From: an uncultured Gammaproteobacteria bacterium
GTDB lineage: Bacteria > Pseudomonadota > Gammaproteobacteria > Pseudomonadales > Pseudohongiellaceae
Reading direction: 5' to 3'
Length of the DNA stretch: 64,000 nt
NCBI GenBank assembly: GCA_913060495.1
Contig: CAJXRP010000014.1
Coordinates: 1-64,000, forward strand
The translations under genes and the position numbers were made by a program. Shown in pieces: positions 9,656-18,179 of the stretch (position 1 is its first letter; every line of letters starts with the position of its first letter). The notes beneath the pieces were generated by a model. The model ran no database searches and was not told where the DNA came from. It saw only the letters and a list, made by a program, of their open reading frames with translations.

Positions 9656-11506
9656 GTGCAAGATCTAATTTGGCTATTACCGACGTTTCCTCTACTGGGC
9701 TTTCTAAGCCTAGTGTTAAGCAGTGGGAATCTGCCGAAGAAAGTTGTCGGCGTTATAGGTGCCGGGTCCATAGGGCTGTCGTTTCTGACTGCGGCTACGA
9801 TCGCCTATCAGTTTCTGGGTTCTGGCGAGACGCATCTTGTCATCGAAATGTGGACGTGGATGGCAGTAGGAGACTTTACTCCTGGTTTTACTTTCTATCT
9901 GGATGGTCTTTCCGTGGTGATGATGCTTATCATCACGGGCGTGGGTTTTCTGATCCATCTCTACTCGGCCGGTTTCATGCTGGACGATCCTAGCTACAGC
10001 CGTTTCTTCTCTTATATGAATTTGTTTGTAGCATCGATGCTTGTCTTGGTCCTCGCAGACAATTTGTTGCTTCTTTATTTAGGCTGGGAAGGGGTGGGCT
10101 TGTGTAGCTACTTACTTATAGGTTTTTGGTACGAGAAGCCAGAGAACGGTTATGCAGCAAGAAAAGCTTTTATTACGACTCGCGTTGGCGACACCTCAAT
10201 GGCAATTGGCTTATTCCTGTTATTCGCTGAACTCGGAACTCTGAATATACAAGATATGTTGCATGCGGCAGAAGCGCAGTGGGCAGTTGGCTCAGGTCTT
10301 GCGGTTGCAGCGTCTTTATTACTCCTAGGCGGTGCCGTTGGTAAATCCGCGCAACTACCATTGCAGACATGGCTGCCGGATGCGATGGCTGGCCCGACAC
10401 CGATCAGCGCCTTGATTCACGCTGCGACGATGGTAACTGCAGGCGTCTATCTAATTGCGCGTACCCATGTGCTGTTTGAACTTGCGCCTAGCGTCCAGTT
10501 GCTGGTCGCATGGATAGGTCTGATAACGCTGTTAATGGCTGGCTTCACTGCCATGACTCAGCACGATATTAAACGAATTCTCGCCTACTCAACGGTCAGT
10601 CAGATTGGCTATATGTTCTTGGGCTTGGGTGTTGGAGCTTGGTCAGCCTCGGTTTTTCACCTAATGACTCACGCCTTCTTCAAGGCCCTATTATTCCTAG
10701 CGGCGGGTACGGTAATTCACAGCCTGCATCACGAGCATGACATCTTTAAGATGGGGGGTAAGCGCAAGCAGCTACCCATTGCCTTCGCCTCTTTTATGAT
10801 AGGCAGCCTCGCGTTGGCGGCATTTCCCTTTACCTCGGGCTATTTCAGTAAGGATGAGATTCTGATTGCTGCCCTGGAGATGGATGGGCCTGGCATGATT
10901 CTTTGGCTAGGCGGTGTACTAGGCGCTTTCTTTACCGGCATCTACAGTTTTAGGCTCGTGTTTGTCGTGTTCTTTGGCGAGAGTAAGGGGCATCACGAGG
11001 AGAAGGAGGTCACCGGATTCAGCATGGCGACTCCGCTAATAATCTTAATGGTGCTCGCATTATTTGGTGGCTGGATACAAATTCCTGTAGACGCGGTATT
11101 TAGTCACGGTGAGGTTCACGAAGAGCACCACATTAGCGGTTTTATGCACGCTGTAATGATCGCCGTTCCGCTCTTGGGCATTGGGGTGAGTTATCTATTC
11201 TTTATGTCGAAGACATTTTCCGTCGAAAAGCTCATGGCCAATCCGCTGGCTGCAAGTTTGCATCGCTTCTGGTTCAGTGGCTGGGGGATGGATGCTCTCT
11301 ACAATTTCCTATTCGTAAGACCCTTCGTGTTTTTAGCTCGGGTCAACAAGAAAGATCTAGTCGATGCGGTGTACGGATTACTGGTTGAGATCTCTCGGGT
11401 TGCTCACGTAATGTTAGCGCGCACTCAAACTGGCCAGCTACGTTGGTATGCCCTTAGTATCGCGGGTGGCGTGGTGCTCTTGGTTACCCTAGGAGTATTG
11501 CTATGA
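9656..11506 (+). CDS. nuoL: NADH-quinone oxidoreductase subunit L
   Basis: NuoL is the distal antiporter-like proton-pumping subunit with a long lateral helix at its C-terminus. The 616-residue product has GWEGVGLCSYLLIGFW near residue 143 (key Glu), the lysine/histidine-bearing helices around GKSAQLPLQTWLPDAMAGPT near 228, and HDIKRILAYSTVSQIGYMF near 300. The GTG start is supported by AGGAAG at 9645-9650. E. coli NuoL is 613 residues. The stop overlaps the ATG of nuoM. Confidence 0.97.
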   Translation: MQDLIWLLPTFPLLGFLSLVLSSGNLPKKVVGVIGAGSIGLSFLTAATIAYQFLGSGETHLVIEMWTWMAVGDFTPGFTFYLDGLSVVMMLIITGVGFLIHLYSAGFMLDDPSYSRFFSYMNLFVASMLVLVLADNLLLLYLGWEGVGLCSYLLIGFWYEKPENGYAARKAFITTRVGDTSMAIGLFLLFAELGTLNIQDMLHAAEAQWAVGSGLAVAASLLLLGGAVGKSAQLPLQTWLPDAMAGPTPISALIHAATMVTAGVYLIARTHVLFELAPSVQLLVAWIGLITLLMAGFTAMTQHDIKRILAYSTVSQIGYMFLGLGVGAWSASVFHLMTHAFFKALLFLAAGTVIHSLHHEHDIFKMGGKRKQLPIAFASFMIGSLALAAFPFTSGYFSKDEILIAALEMDGPGMILWLGGVLGAFFTGIYSFRLVFVVFFGESKGHHEEKEVTGFSMATPLIILMVLALFGGWIQIPVDAVFSHGEVHEEHHISGFMHAVMIAVPLLGIGVSYLFFMSKTFSVEKLMANPLAASLHRFWFSGWGMDALYNFLFVRPFVFLARVNKKDLVDAVYGLLVEISRVAHVMLARTQTGQLRWYALSIAGGVVLLVTLGVLL

Positions 11507-13005
11507 TTTTAGTAGTGCTCATAAGTATTTTGTTCCTCGGGGGCGTGCTCGCCTGGTTATCCGAAGGTTTAGACTCTAAATTTCCTAGGGTAGTTGCGCT
11601 AGTAGCGGTAGTGATCGATCTGCTTGTAATGATGGCTTTGGTAGGGGCGGATACCGATGGCTCCAGCTGGATCGTCCAACTCAACGCGCAGTGGATACCG
11701 CGCTTCGGCATTTCCTTTCATCTGGCAGCAGATGGATTGAGCGTGTTGATGATGCTGCTAACAGCTTTCCTAGGAATAGTTGCAATAGGCTCTGCATGGA
11801 GTGAGATCACCGAGAGGACAGGCTTCTTCTATTTTAATCTGCTGTGGACGCTCGCTGGCGTTATTGGTGTCTTCACGGCACTCGATCTCTTCTTATTTTT
11901 CTTCTTCTGGGAAGTCATGTTGATTCCGATGTATTTCATCATCGCGATCTGGGGGCATGAGAACAAAAATTACGCTGCGATGAAGTTCTTTATATTCACG
12001 CAGGTTACCGGAATGCTGATGCTGATATCGATTATAGTATTAGCCTATTTTCACTACATACAGTTTGGTTGGTTTAGTTTCGACTATTTCGATCTATTGA
12101 AGGTGAATACCAGTAGCGCGATAGAGATGTGGATCATGCTCGGATTCTTCGTTGCCTTCAGCACTAAGCTGCCGAGCTTCCCTTTTCATTCTTGGCTCCC
12201 CGATGCTCACTCGCAAGCGCCCACAGCGGGCAGTGTTATCTTGGCCGGCGTGCTCTTGAAGACAGGTGCCTACGGCTTGATACGATTTGCCGTTCCACTT
12301 TTTCCAGAAGCCTCGATGCAGTTTGCGCCGTTTGCAATGACGTTAGCGGTTATTAGTATTCTCTATTGCGCTAAGGTGGCCTTCGCGCAAACGGACATTA
12401 AGCGCCTAATTGCCTATACCAGTGTAAGTCACATGGGTTTCGTTATGCTCGGTATCTATGCGTGGAACGAACAAGCACTGCAAGGGGCTGTGATGACAAT
12501 GCTGGCGCACGGTCTGAGTGCGGCGGCATTGTTTATGTTAGCCGGAGGCCTGCAGCATCGAATTCATACGCGGGACATGGACCATATGGGCGGATTTTGG
12601 GCGAAGGTGCCACGTCTATCTTTCGTTGCCTTGTTCTTCTCGATTGCCGCGCTGGGTATGCCTGGCCTAGGGAATTTTGTTGGCGAGTTTCTAGCGTTGT
12701 TAGGAGCGTTCCAGGCGAGCATTGGCCTTACAGTTGCTGCTGCATTCGGTCTTATCTTCGCGTCAGTTTATTCGCTATGGGTAATTCAGAAAGTCTTTCA
12801 TGGCGCTTATCGGAATACGGATTTCGATGACGCTCATCTTGATGACTTAAGTCGTCGCGAGATGTTCTATTTTGCTGCGATGATGATAGGTCTGATTTGG
12901 ATGGGCATGTATCCCCAGAGCTTTTTGGATCTCTCGGCCACAACTCTGACGAACTTACTCAACGATACCGGGCAGATTTTCTCTGCACAGGGTGGCGGGC
13001 TATGA
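11503..13005 (+). CDS. nuoM: NADH-quinone oxidoreductase subunit M
   Basis: NuoM is the second antiporter-like pump subunit of complex I. The 500-residue product has FFFWEVMLIPMYFII near residue 135 (conserved Glu), the LPSFPFHSWLPDAHSQAPT segment near 225 and TDIKRLIAYTSVSHMGFVM near 300. These are the usual charged helices of this family. E. coli NuoM is 509 residues. It overlaps nuoL by 4 bases at its start and nuoN by 4 bases at its end. Confidence 0.97.
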   Translation: MILVVLISILFLGGVLAWLSEGLDSKFPRVVALVAVVIDLLVMMALVGADTDGSSWIVQLNAQWIPRFGISFHLAADGLSVLMMLLTAFLGIVAIGSAWSEITERTGFFYFNLLWTLAGVIGVFTALDLFLFFFFWEVMLIPMYFIIAIWGHENKNYAAMKFFIFTQVTGMLMLISIIVLAYFHYIQFGWFSFDYFDLLKVNTSSAIEMWIMLGFFVAFSTKLPSFPFHSWLPDAHSQAPTAGSVILAGVLLKTGAYGLIRFAVPLFPEASMQFAPFAMTLAVISILYCAKVAFAQTDIKRLIAYTSVSHMGFVMLGIYAWNEQALQGAVMTMLAHGLSAAALFMLAGGLQHRIHTRDMDHMGGFWAKVPRLSFVALFFSIAALGMPGLGNFVGEFLALLGAFQASIGLTVAAAFGLIFASVYSLWVIQKVFHGAYRNTDFDDAHLDDLSRREMFYFAAMMIGLIWMGMYPQSFLDLSATTLTNLLNDTGQIFSAQGGGL

Positions 13006-14465
13006 TTACGTCGTTCGATGACTTATTGCCATTGATGCCACTGCTTATTGTGACGGCGACGTCTGTGCTGGTAATGCTGATGATCGGCATACGCCGCAGC
13101 TATATCGCCACGGGCGCCATTACTATAACTGGTTTGTTGGCAGCTACATTGGTCGCCGTATCGATGATGGACTGGACCAATCAGCAGGTTACACCGCTAC
13201 TTATTATCGATCAGTACAGTTTGCTGTTTACTGTTGTCATCTGTGCTTCGGCGATGATTTTGGCTGTCTTGAGTTTTCCCTATTTCTTCGAATTGGACGA
13301 TGAGAAAGAAGAATACTTTCTGCTGTTAACGATCGCGACAATTGGCGCAATTGTAATGGTTAGCAGTAATCATTTTGTGAGTACCGTGTTGGGCCTCGAG
13401 ACCTTGAGTATGTCTTTGTATGGCATGATTGCCTATCCCTTGCACAGCGAGAAGTCGGCGAAATATCCACTAGAAGCCTCTTTTAAATATTTGGTTCTCT
13501 CCGCTGCAGCCTCAGGCTTCATCCTATTCGGCATGGCTTTGGTCTATGCACAGACAGGGACGCTCTCATTCGCCAGCGTTATTGATCTTCCACAGGCAGG
13601 GTTGGGAGAAGGCTATTCGATTGTCGCGATGCTGATGATCGTTTCAGGCATGGCGTTCAAGTTGTCTTTGGCACCGTTTCATATGTGGACGCCTGATGTA
13701 TATGAAGGTGCTCCGCTACCTGCTACTGCATATCTAGCAACAATCGGTAAAGCCGCTATGTTCGTCGTGTTGCTGCGCTTTGTTCAGATTAGTGACGCCT
13801 TAAGCTTTGATTCTATGGTAACTGTCCTCACCCTGATCGCAGCCGCGTCAATGTTAGCTGGTAACCTGCTCGCGCTAATGCAGGACAACCTAAAGAGAAT
13901 TCTCGCGTATTCATCCATTGCACATATGGGATATCTGCTCCTAGCCTTGATTGCTGGTCACTACACCACAGGCACAATAGCCGTCGAAGCAATAAGCTTC
14001 TATTTAATCGCTTATGTGATCATGTCATTAGGGGCTTTCGGTGTGGCGTCTGTCATATCTTCGAGTGAGAAAGAGTTCGATTCAATAAAGGAGTATCGTG
14101 GACTTTTTTGGAGAAACCCGTTATTGGCTACAACCTTTATCGCTATGCTGCTTTCTCTAGCTGGCATTCCTCTAACCGTGGGTTTTATAGGCAAGTTCTA
14201 TATTTTCCTAAGCGGAGTTGAGGCGGGGCTTTGGATGCTGGTTGCTGTGTTGGTATTAGGCAGTGGTATTGGCCTCTATTATTATCTTCGAATCATCTAT
14301 CGGATGTTCATGCCGGAAAAACATGTACAGCCTTATCGGGTCGGTGGAGTGGAGGCCGTGAGTTCCTACGCTGTGCTCGCTATTCTGTTATTCTTGTTGC
14401 TGCTGTTTGGTATCTATCCCGCACCAATCATGTCGGTGGTTGCCGCGGCATCTGCATTCATCTAA
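13002..14465 (+). CDS. nuoN: NADH-quinone oxidoreductase subunit N
   Basis: NuoN is the third antiporter-like pump subunit and the last gene of the nuo operon. The 487-residue product begins MITSFDDLLPLMPLL at an ATG that overlaps the nuoM stop as ATGA. A longer in-frame reading from 12897 lies inside nuoM and is hydrophilic, so it is rejected. Conserved segments include LGLETLSMSLYGM near residue 128, KLSLAPFHMWTPDVYEGAP near 219 and NLKRILAYSSIAHMGYLLL near 295. E. coli NuoN is 485 residues. Confidence 0.97.
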   Translation: MITSFDDLLPLMPLLIVTATSVLVMLMIGIRRSYIATGAITITGLLAATLVAVSMMDWTNQQVTPLLIIDQYSLLFTVVICASAMILAVLSFPYFFELDDEKEEYFLLLTIATIGAIVMVSSNHFVSTVLGLETLSMSLYGMIAYPLHSEKSAKYPLEASFKYLVLSAAASGFILFGMALVYAQTGTLSFASVIDLPQAGLGEGYSIVAMLMIVSGMAFKLSLAPFHMWTPDVYEGAPLPATAYLATIGKAAMFVVLLRFVQISDALSFDSMVTVLTLIAAASMLAGNLLALMQDNLKRILAYSSIAHMGYLLLALIAGHYTTGTIAVEAISFYLIAYVIMSLGAFGVASVISSSEKEFDSIKEYRGLFWRNPLLATTFIAMLLSLAGIPLTVGFIGKFYIFLSGVEAGLWMLVAVLVLGSGIGLYYYLRIIYRMFMPEKHVQPYRVGGVEAVSSYAVLAILLFLLLLFGIYPAPIMSVVAAASAFI

Positions 14466-14533
14466 GTTCTAGCTAGGTTCATCCTTAGAATGAATCGCGT
14501 CGTAGCGATGCGTTGTTTGTGATGGTGGGTAGT

Positions 14534-15178
14534 ATGTCTCAATTCTTGAAAGATAGTTTTCCACAGATCGTCCTGCTTGCTACCTTTCTATTCCTGCTAG
14601 GAATGCTCAATCTCGTGTCCGGAGAGGGCTTGTTGAAGGTGCGGCAGCAATTTGATCGCCGCAATCTTTATCAATTTTTCGAAGCAGGTAGCTTTGATAA
14701 CGATCTAGTCCTAGATAGCTATTTGCTTTCGGCGGCTGCTGAAGGCAGCAAGCTAAGTAATTTGCATTTGCTTAACCTAGATCGGGATCGACTTGCCTAT
14801 GTCGCTAGAAAGGATGGTCAAGCGGTCGCAGTCGCCGTGCCTGCGATAGCAGATGATGGCTTCAACGGCAAAATTGATCTGTTAATAGCAGTCGACATGT
14901 TTGGCCGAATTAGTGCCGCTCGTGTGGTAGAGGATATCAACTCAGACCAGCTCTTTGGGGTAGTGGATGTTATCGATTCCAAATGGATGAATGAATTCAC
15001 AGGGAATAGCATGCGCGACATCCTGCGTCTTAGTTGGCAGCCGATTACGTCTGAGAATGAGTATGACCAATTTGTCGGGGCATCGGTGACTCCAAAATCA
15101 GTTGCTAACAAAATTTACGATGCACTGGTGTTTTATCAATCGAATCGAATAGAGCTCATTCAGGGTGGGGAAAGCTAA
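14534..15178 (+). CDS. Orphan RnfG/RsxG-like FMN-binding-domain protein
   Basis: The 214-residue product resembles RnfG/RsxG, the periplasmic subunit of the Rnf electron-transfer complex that holds covalent FMN. It has one N-terminal membrane anchor (about residues 8-26) and a periplasmic domain with FNGKIDLLIAVDMFGRI. The C-terminal stretch DQFVGASVTPKSVANKI aligns with DQFTGATITPRAVVNAV of E. coli RsxG. The flavin-acceptor Thr is replaced by Ser184 with Thr186 nearby, and the family's ETPGLG loop is here NSDQLFG. No other rnf or nqr gene is present. Starts at 14513 (TTG) and 14522 (ATG) are also open; 14534 was chosen because GGTGGG lies just upstream. The fold is fairly sure; flavin binding and role are not. 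Confidence 0.75.
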   Translation: MSQFLKDSFPQIVLLATFLFLLGMLNLVSGEGLLKVRQQFDRRNLYQFFEAGSFDNDLVLDSYLLSAAAEGSKLSNLHLLNLDRDRLAYVARKDGQAVAVAVPAIADDGFNGKIDLLIAVDMFGRISAARVVEDINSDQLFGVVDVIDSKWMNEFTGNSMRDILRLSWQPITSENEYDQFVGASVTPKSVANKIYDALVFYQSNRIELIQGGES

Positions 15179-15187
15179 GGAGGAAGC

Positions 15188-15934
15188 ATGTCATTCAACG
15201 ATCATTTTTCCGGACATGCCCAAGCCTATGCCAGCGCTAGACCTAGCTATCCCGAACAGTTATTCGAATACCTCGGTTCTGAGTGTGAACACCATGACCT
15301 AGTCTGGGACTGCGCAACAGGAAATGGCCAGGCTGCAGTGTCTCTAGCCAAGACCTTTAAGCGTGTAATCGCGACAGATGGCAGTGCTGAACAGGTAGGG
15401 CAGGCGCAACCGGCGAACAATGTCGAATACCGGCAAATGACTGCGGAACAATCGTTACTCGAGAAAAACTCATGCGATTTAATTACTGTTGCCCAAGCGC
15501 TGCATTGGTTCGATACCGACGTATTCTTCGATAACGCTAAGGCTTGTCTCAAGCCAAATGGTGTTCTGGCGGCGTGGTGCTACGGGGTGCATGAGATCAA
15601 TGGCCCGGTAGATGCGGTTGTGGAAAAACTGTACGAGGAAATACTGGGTGAATATTGGCCTCCAGAGAGACGGCTTGTGGAGAACCATTACGATGATATT
15701 CGCTTTCCATTCGCGACTTGCTATACGCGACATTTCGTCATGACCCGTGAATGGAATCTACAGCAACTTTGTGCCTACTTTACCTCGTGGTCAGCGCTGC
15801 AGCGTTATAAGAAGCAAAATGGAAGCGATCCCCTGGAGCTAGTAAGCGAAGATCTTCGTAATGCATGGGGTGTGAATTCTGAGAATACACATACAGTGAA
15901 CTGGCCATTAACTGTGAGGCTTGCGAGAAAGTAG
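15188..15934 (+). CDS. Class I SAM-dependent methyltransferase, substrate unknown
   Basis: The 248-residue product has a Rossmann methyltransferase domain. SAM-binding motif I is WDCATGNGQAAVSLA near residue 38, an acidic end of strand 2 is ATDGS, and the motif IV region is DLITVAQALHWFD near residue 97. The N-terminal signature DHFSGHAQAYASARPSYP is typical of the methyltransferase-11 group that includes trans-aconitate and yeast Crg1-like enzymes. The substrate cannot be deduced. AGGAGG at 15178-15183 is a near-perfect ribosome-binding site, and the gene starts 9 bases after the RnfG-like gene, so both are probably cotranscribed. Confidence 0.85.
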   Translation: MSFNDHFSGHAQAYASARPSYPEQLFEYLGSECEHHDLVWDCATGNGQAAVSLAKTFKRVIATDGSAEQVGQAQPANNVEYRQMTAEQSLLEKNSCDLITVAQALHWFDTDVFFDNAKACLKPNGVLAAWCYGVHEINGPVDAVVEKLYEEILGEYWPPERRLVENHYDDIRFPFATCYTRHFVMTREWNLQQLCAYFTSWSALQRYKKQNGSDPLELVSEDLRNAWGVNSENTHTVNWPLTVRLARK

Positions 15935-16017
15935 GAGCTGGCACTAAAGAGCGCCTCCTTGGTATTGAAGTCTAATCAGACTATCATTGTTAGTTCGACA
16001 GACAGCGAAGGGCACTC

Positions 16018-17049
16018 ATGTCTACAAGCAAGGTTTCGGTTATTGGTGGTGGTAGTTTTGGTACGGTCATAGCCAACATTACTGCAGAAAATGGCTATGA
16101 AGTGGGCTTCTGGATGCGCAGTGCGTCACGGGCAGAAGAACTCAATCGCTCCCATGAAAATTCACAATATTTACCTAATTACCGGCTCAACGAGAGAATT
16201 GTTGCTACCCACGATATGGCGGCGGCGGTTAAAGATAGCTGTTTAATATTTGTTGCTGTCCCAAGCTCCTCTTTTCGGCAGGTGGTAAGAGATATGGTGC
16301 CGCATATTCCCGCTGATGCCGTACTCGTCAGCACGACGAAGGGGATAGAGACCGGCAGCTTCGATATGATGACGCAGATCTTGAATCAGGAAGCTCCAAA
16401 CGCCAAAGTGGGCGTGTTGAGTGGTCCCAACCTAGCGATGGAAATCGCGAAAAAAGACCTCACCGGTACTGTGATAGCGAGCCCTGATGATGACGTGCGC
16501 GAATTAGTAAAGAGTGTTCTTAAGTCTAAGTATTTTCGTGTCTATGCCAACAACGATATGTTCGGCGTGGAATTGGGTGGTTCGCTTAAGAATATCTACG
16601 CAATTATCGCAGGTATAGCGGCGGCTCTGGGCATGGGCCACAACACCAATAGCATGTTAGTGACTCGAGCCCTAACGGAGATGGCCAGATTTGGAAAGGA
16701 GTTGGGTGCAGATCCGATGACGTTCTTAGGTTTGGCGGGTGTAGGCGATTTAGTTGTCACCTGCTCTACACCTTTGAGTAGAAATTACAGAATCGGTCTT
16801 GCGCTCGGCAAGGGTACTCCTCTAAAGGAGGCGATTGCAGAATTAGGTCAGGTTGCTGAAGGTGTTAACACGGTAAAACTGGTGCAAGAGAAGGCCGAAG
16901 AGTTGGGTGTATACATGCCGTTGGCTAGCGGTTTATATAAGATAATTTATGAAAATGATTCTTTAGAGAATATAATTTCTTCATTAATGCTGAGTGAGCT
17001 GGCCTTAGATGTCGAGTTCGCAGCGAATGAAGATAAGGTTCTGGACTAG
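16018..17049 (+). CDS. gpsA: Glycerol-3-phosphate dehydrogenase [NAD(P)+]
   Basis: GpsA reduces dihydroxyacetone phosphate to sn-glycerol 3-phosphate, the backbone for phospholipid synthesis, in the cytoplasm. The 343-residue product begins with the dinucleotide-binding motif VIGGGSFGTVIANI. It has TTKGIE near residue 103, the substrate-binding helix region GGSLKNIYAIIAGIAAALGMG near 190, and GLAGVGDLVVTC near 239. The length matches E. coli GpsA (339). It has its own 83-base upstream gap containing the small inverted repeat AGTCT/AGACT near 15970. CGAAGGG lies upstream of the ATG. Confidence 0.97.
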   Translation: MSTSKVSVIGGGSFGTVIANITAENGYEVGFWMRSASRAEELNRSHENSQYLPNYRLNERIVATHDMAAAVKDSCLIFVAVPSSSFRQVVRDMVPHIPADAVLVSTTKGIETGSFDMMTQILNQEAPNAKVGVLSGPNLAMEIAKKDLTGTVIASPDDDVRELVKSVLKSKYFRVYANNDMFGVELGGSLKNIYAIIAGIAAALGMGHNTNSMLVTRALTEMARFGKELGADPMTFLGLAGVGDLVVTCSTPLSRNYRIGLALGKGTPLKEAIAELGQVAEGVNTVKLVQEKAEELGVYMPLASGLYKIIYENDSLENIISSLMLSELALDVEFAANEDKVLD

Positions 17050-17122
17050 TGTTCCAGGCAATGAAATCAATAGAAGGCATTGAAGTGATCGTGTCTTTGG
17101 CAACACCAGCAGGGGAATATTC

Positions 17123-17686
17123 ATGTCAGATGAATTTGAAGAGATTGTAGATACTATTCAGGAGCGGTCTTTCTGGATTCGCATCCTATTGATGATCGCC
17201 TTTGCGGTGGTTTTTTATATTATTATTTTGCCGCTGATACTAGTGTTGACCGTCGCACAGGCACTGTTCACTCTGATTACTGGTCAGAGCAATGCAAATC
17301 TTCGGTATTTCTCGGCGACTCTCGCGCTGTATGTTCCTCAAGTTATCGAGTTTTTAACGTACCTTTCCGATGTTAGGCCATTTCCTTTCTCCGATTTTCC
17401 GGAAGTAGAGGACGACTCCTTGCAAGGGGAATCGAGTTCTAAAAAAGCGAAGCAAGAGAATCAAGCGGCGAATACGAAAGACAGTGCTGCAAAAGAGAAT
17501 GAGCCTAAAGTTTCGATTGCAAAGACAGCTGCAAAGACCGCTGAAAAGAAAGTTGAAAAGAAACCCGCTGCAACCAAGAAGAAGGCTGTGAAAAAAAAGA
17601 AGGCCGTTAAAAAGAAAGCGGCGAAGAAAGCTCCTAAAGCTACAGAGAAGCCAGATGAGGCGAGCGCAGGTGCTAGCGAGTCTTAA
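17123..17686 (+). CDS. DUF4389-type membrane protein with lysine/alanine-rich tail
   Basis: The 187-residue product has an N-terminal domain of the DUF4389 type. It contains ERSFWIRILLMIAFAVVFYI and LRYFSATLALYVPQVIEFLTYL, giving about two to three membrane helices within residues 15-90, followed by the family-like end VRPFPFSDFP. From about residue 105 the chain becomes a hydrophilic Lys/Ala tail with [20 protein letters not shown], resembling histone H1-like repeats. The domain's function is unknown. A run of eight A residues at 17591-17598 creates an in-phase A AAA AAG heptamer. The basic tail could bind nucleic acid or acidic lipids on the cytoplasmic face; this is inference. Confidence 0.8.
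   Translation: MSDEFEEIVDTIQERSFWIRILLMIAFAVVFYIIILPLILVLTVAQALFTLITGQSNANLRYFSATLALYVPQVIEFLTYLSDVRPFPFSDFPEVEDDSLQGESSSKKAKQENQAANTKDSAAKENEPKVSIAKTAAKTAEKKVEKKPAATKKKAVKKKKAVKKKAAKKAPKATEKPDEASAGASES
17580..17610 (+). other. Possible dnaX-like -1 frameshift site
   Basis: Within the DUF4389 gene, A AAA AAG (17593-17599) is in the correct phase for -1 slippage. It is preceded by the Shine-Dalgarno-like AGAAGG (17580-17585) and followed by a small GCCG/CGGC stem (17603-17606 with 17619-17622). After slippage the frame reads Glu-Gly-Arg and stops at TAA 17608-17610. The product would be a form of about 161 residues lacking the last part of the lysine tail. The arrangement resembles E. coli dnaX, but lysine-rich coding DNA also produces such runs by chance. 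Confidence 0.3.
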
Positions 17687-17713
17687 GCGGCGCTAGGCCA
17701 AGGAGAGATTGAA

Positions 17714-18172
17714 ATGCTTGTTTACTTGTTGCGCCATGCTATTGCAGAAGACAGCGCCGCAACGGATTCAGCACGAGACTTAACTGCTCAGGGGTTGGTC
17801 CAGGCTCGTTCGGTAACAGAAAAATTTAGACAGTATTCTCCCGCGATGGATAGGGTTTTATGCAGCCCTTATAGCAGGGCGCGACAGACAGCTGATGCTG
17901 TTATGACGCTGTTCCCAGACCTTGCTCCTACTATCGATGAAGGTATAAAACCCAGTGGTGATGTCTATGCAGTGATAGATGCCATCGAAAGCTATGAGCT
18001 GCAGCATCTTTTACTTGTTAGTCACAACCCATTCTTGTCCAACTTGCTGTCAGTATTAGTGGATGGCACTATGGAGTCGCATCGCTACGTTGATAATGCA
18101 ACGCTGCATTGCCTGTCGATGGATGTTGTTGCTCCGGGATGCGGTGAAATTCTTTATACATTAGAGCCATGA
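17714..18172 (+). CDS. sixA: Phosphohistidine phosphatase SixA
   Basis: SixA is a small histidine-phosphatase-superfamily enzyme that removes phosphate from histidine residues, for example in phosphotransfer proteins. The 152-residue product has the catalytic RHA motif in YLLRHAIAEDSAA (residues 4-16), a conserved Arg in SPYSRARQTAD near residue 52, and the second catalytic His in LLVSHNPFLSNLLS near residue 98. E. coli SixA is 161 residues. AAGGAGAG lies upstream of the ATG, and the next gene follows after 7 bases. Confidence 0.92.
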   Translation: MLVYLLRHAIAEDSAATDSARDLTAQGLVQARSVTEKFRQYSPAMDRVLCSPYSRARQTADAVMTLFPDLAPTIDEGIKPSGDVYAVIDAIESYELQHLLLVSHNPFLSNLLSVLVDGTMESHRYVDNATLHCLSMDVVAPGCGEILYTLEP

Positions 18173-18179
18173 GAAAACC

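Noticed and set aside
12897..13001. Longer NuoN starting at 12897
   Set aside because: It would lie inside nuoM; the ATGA overlap at 13002 gives a NuoN of normal length with the expected hydrophobic N-terminus.
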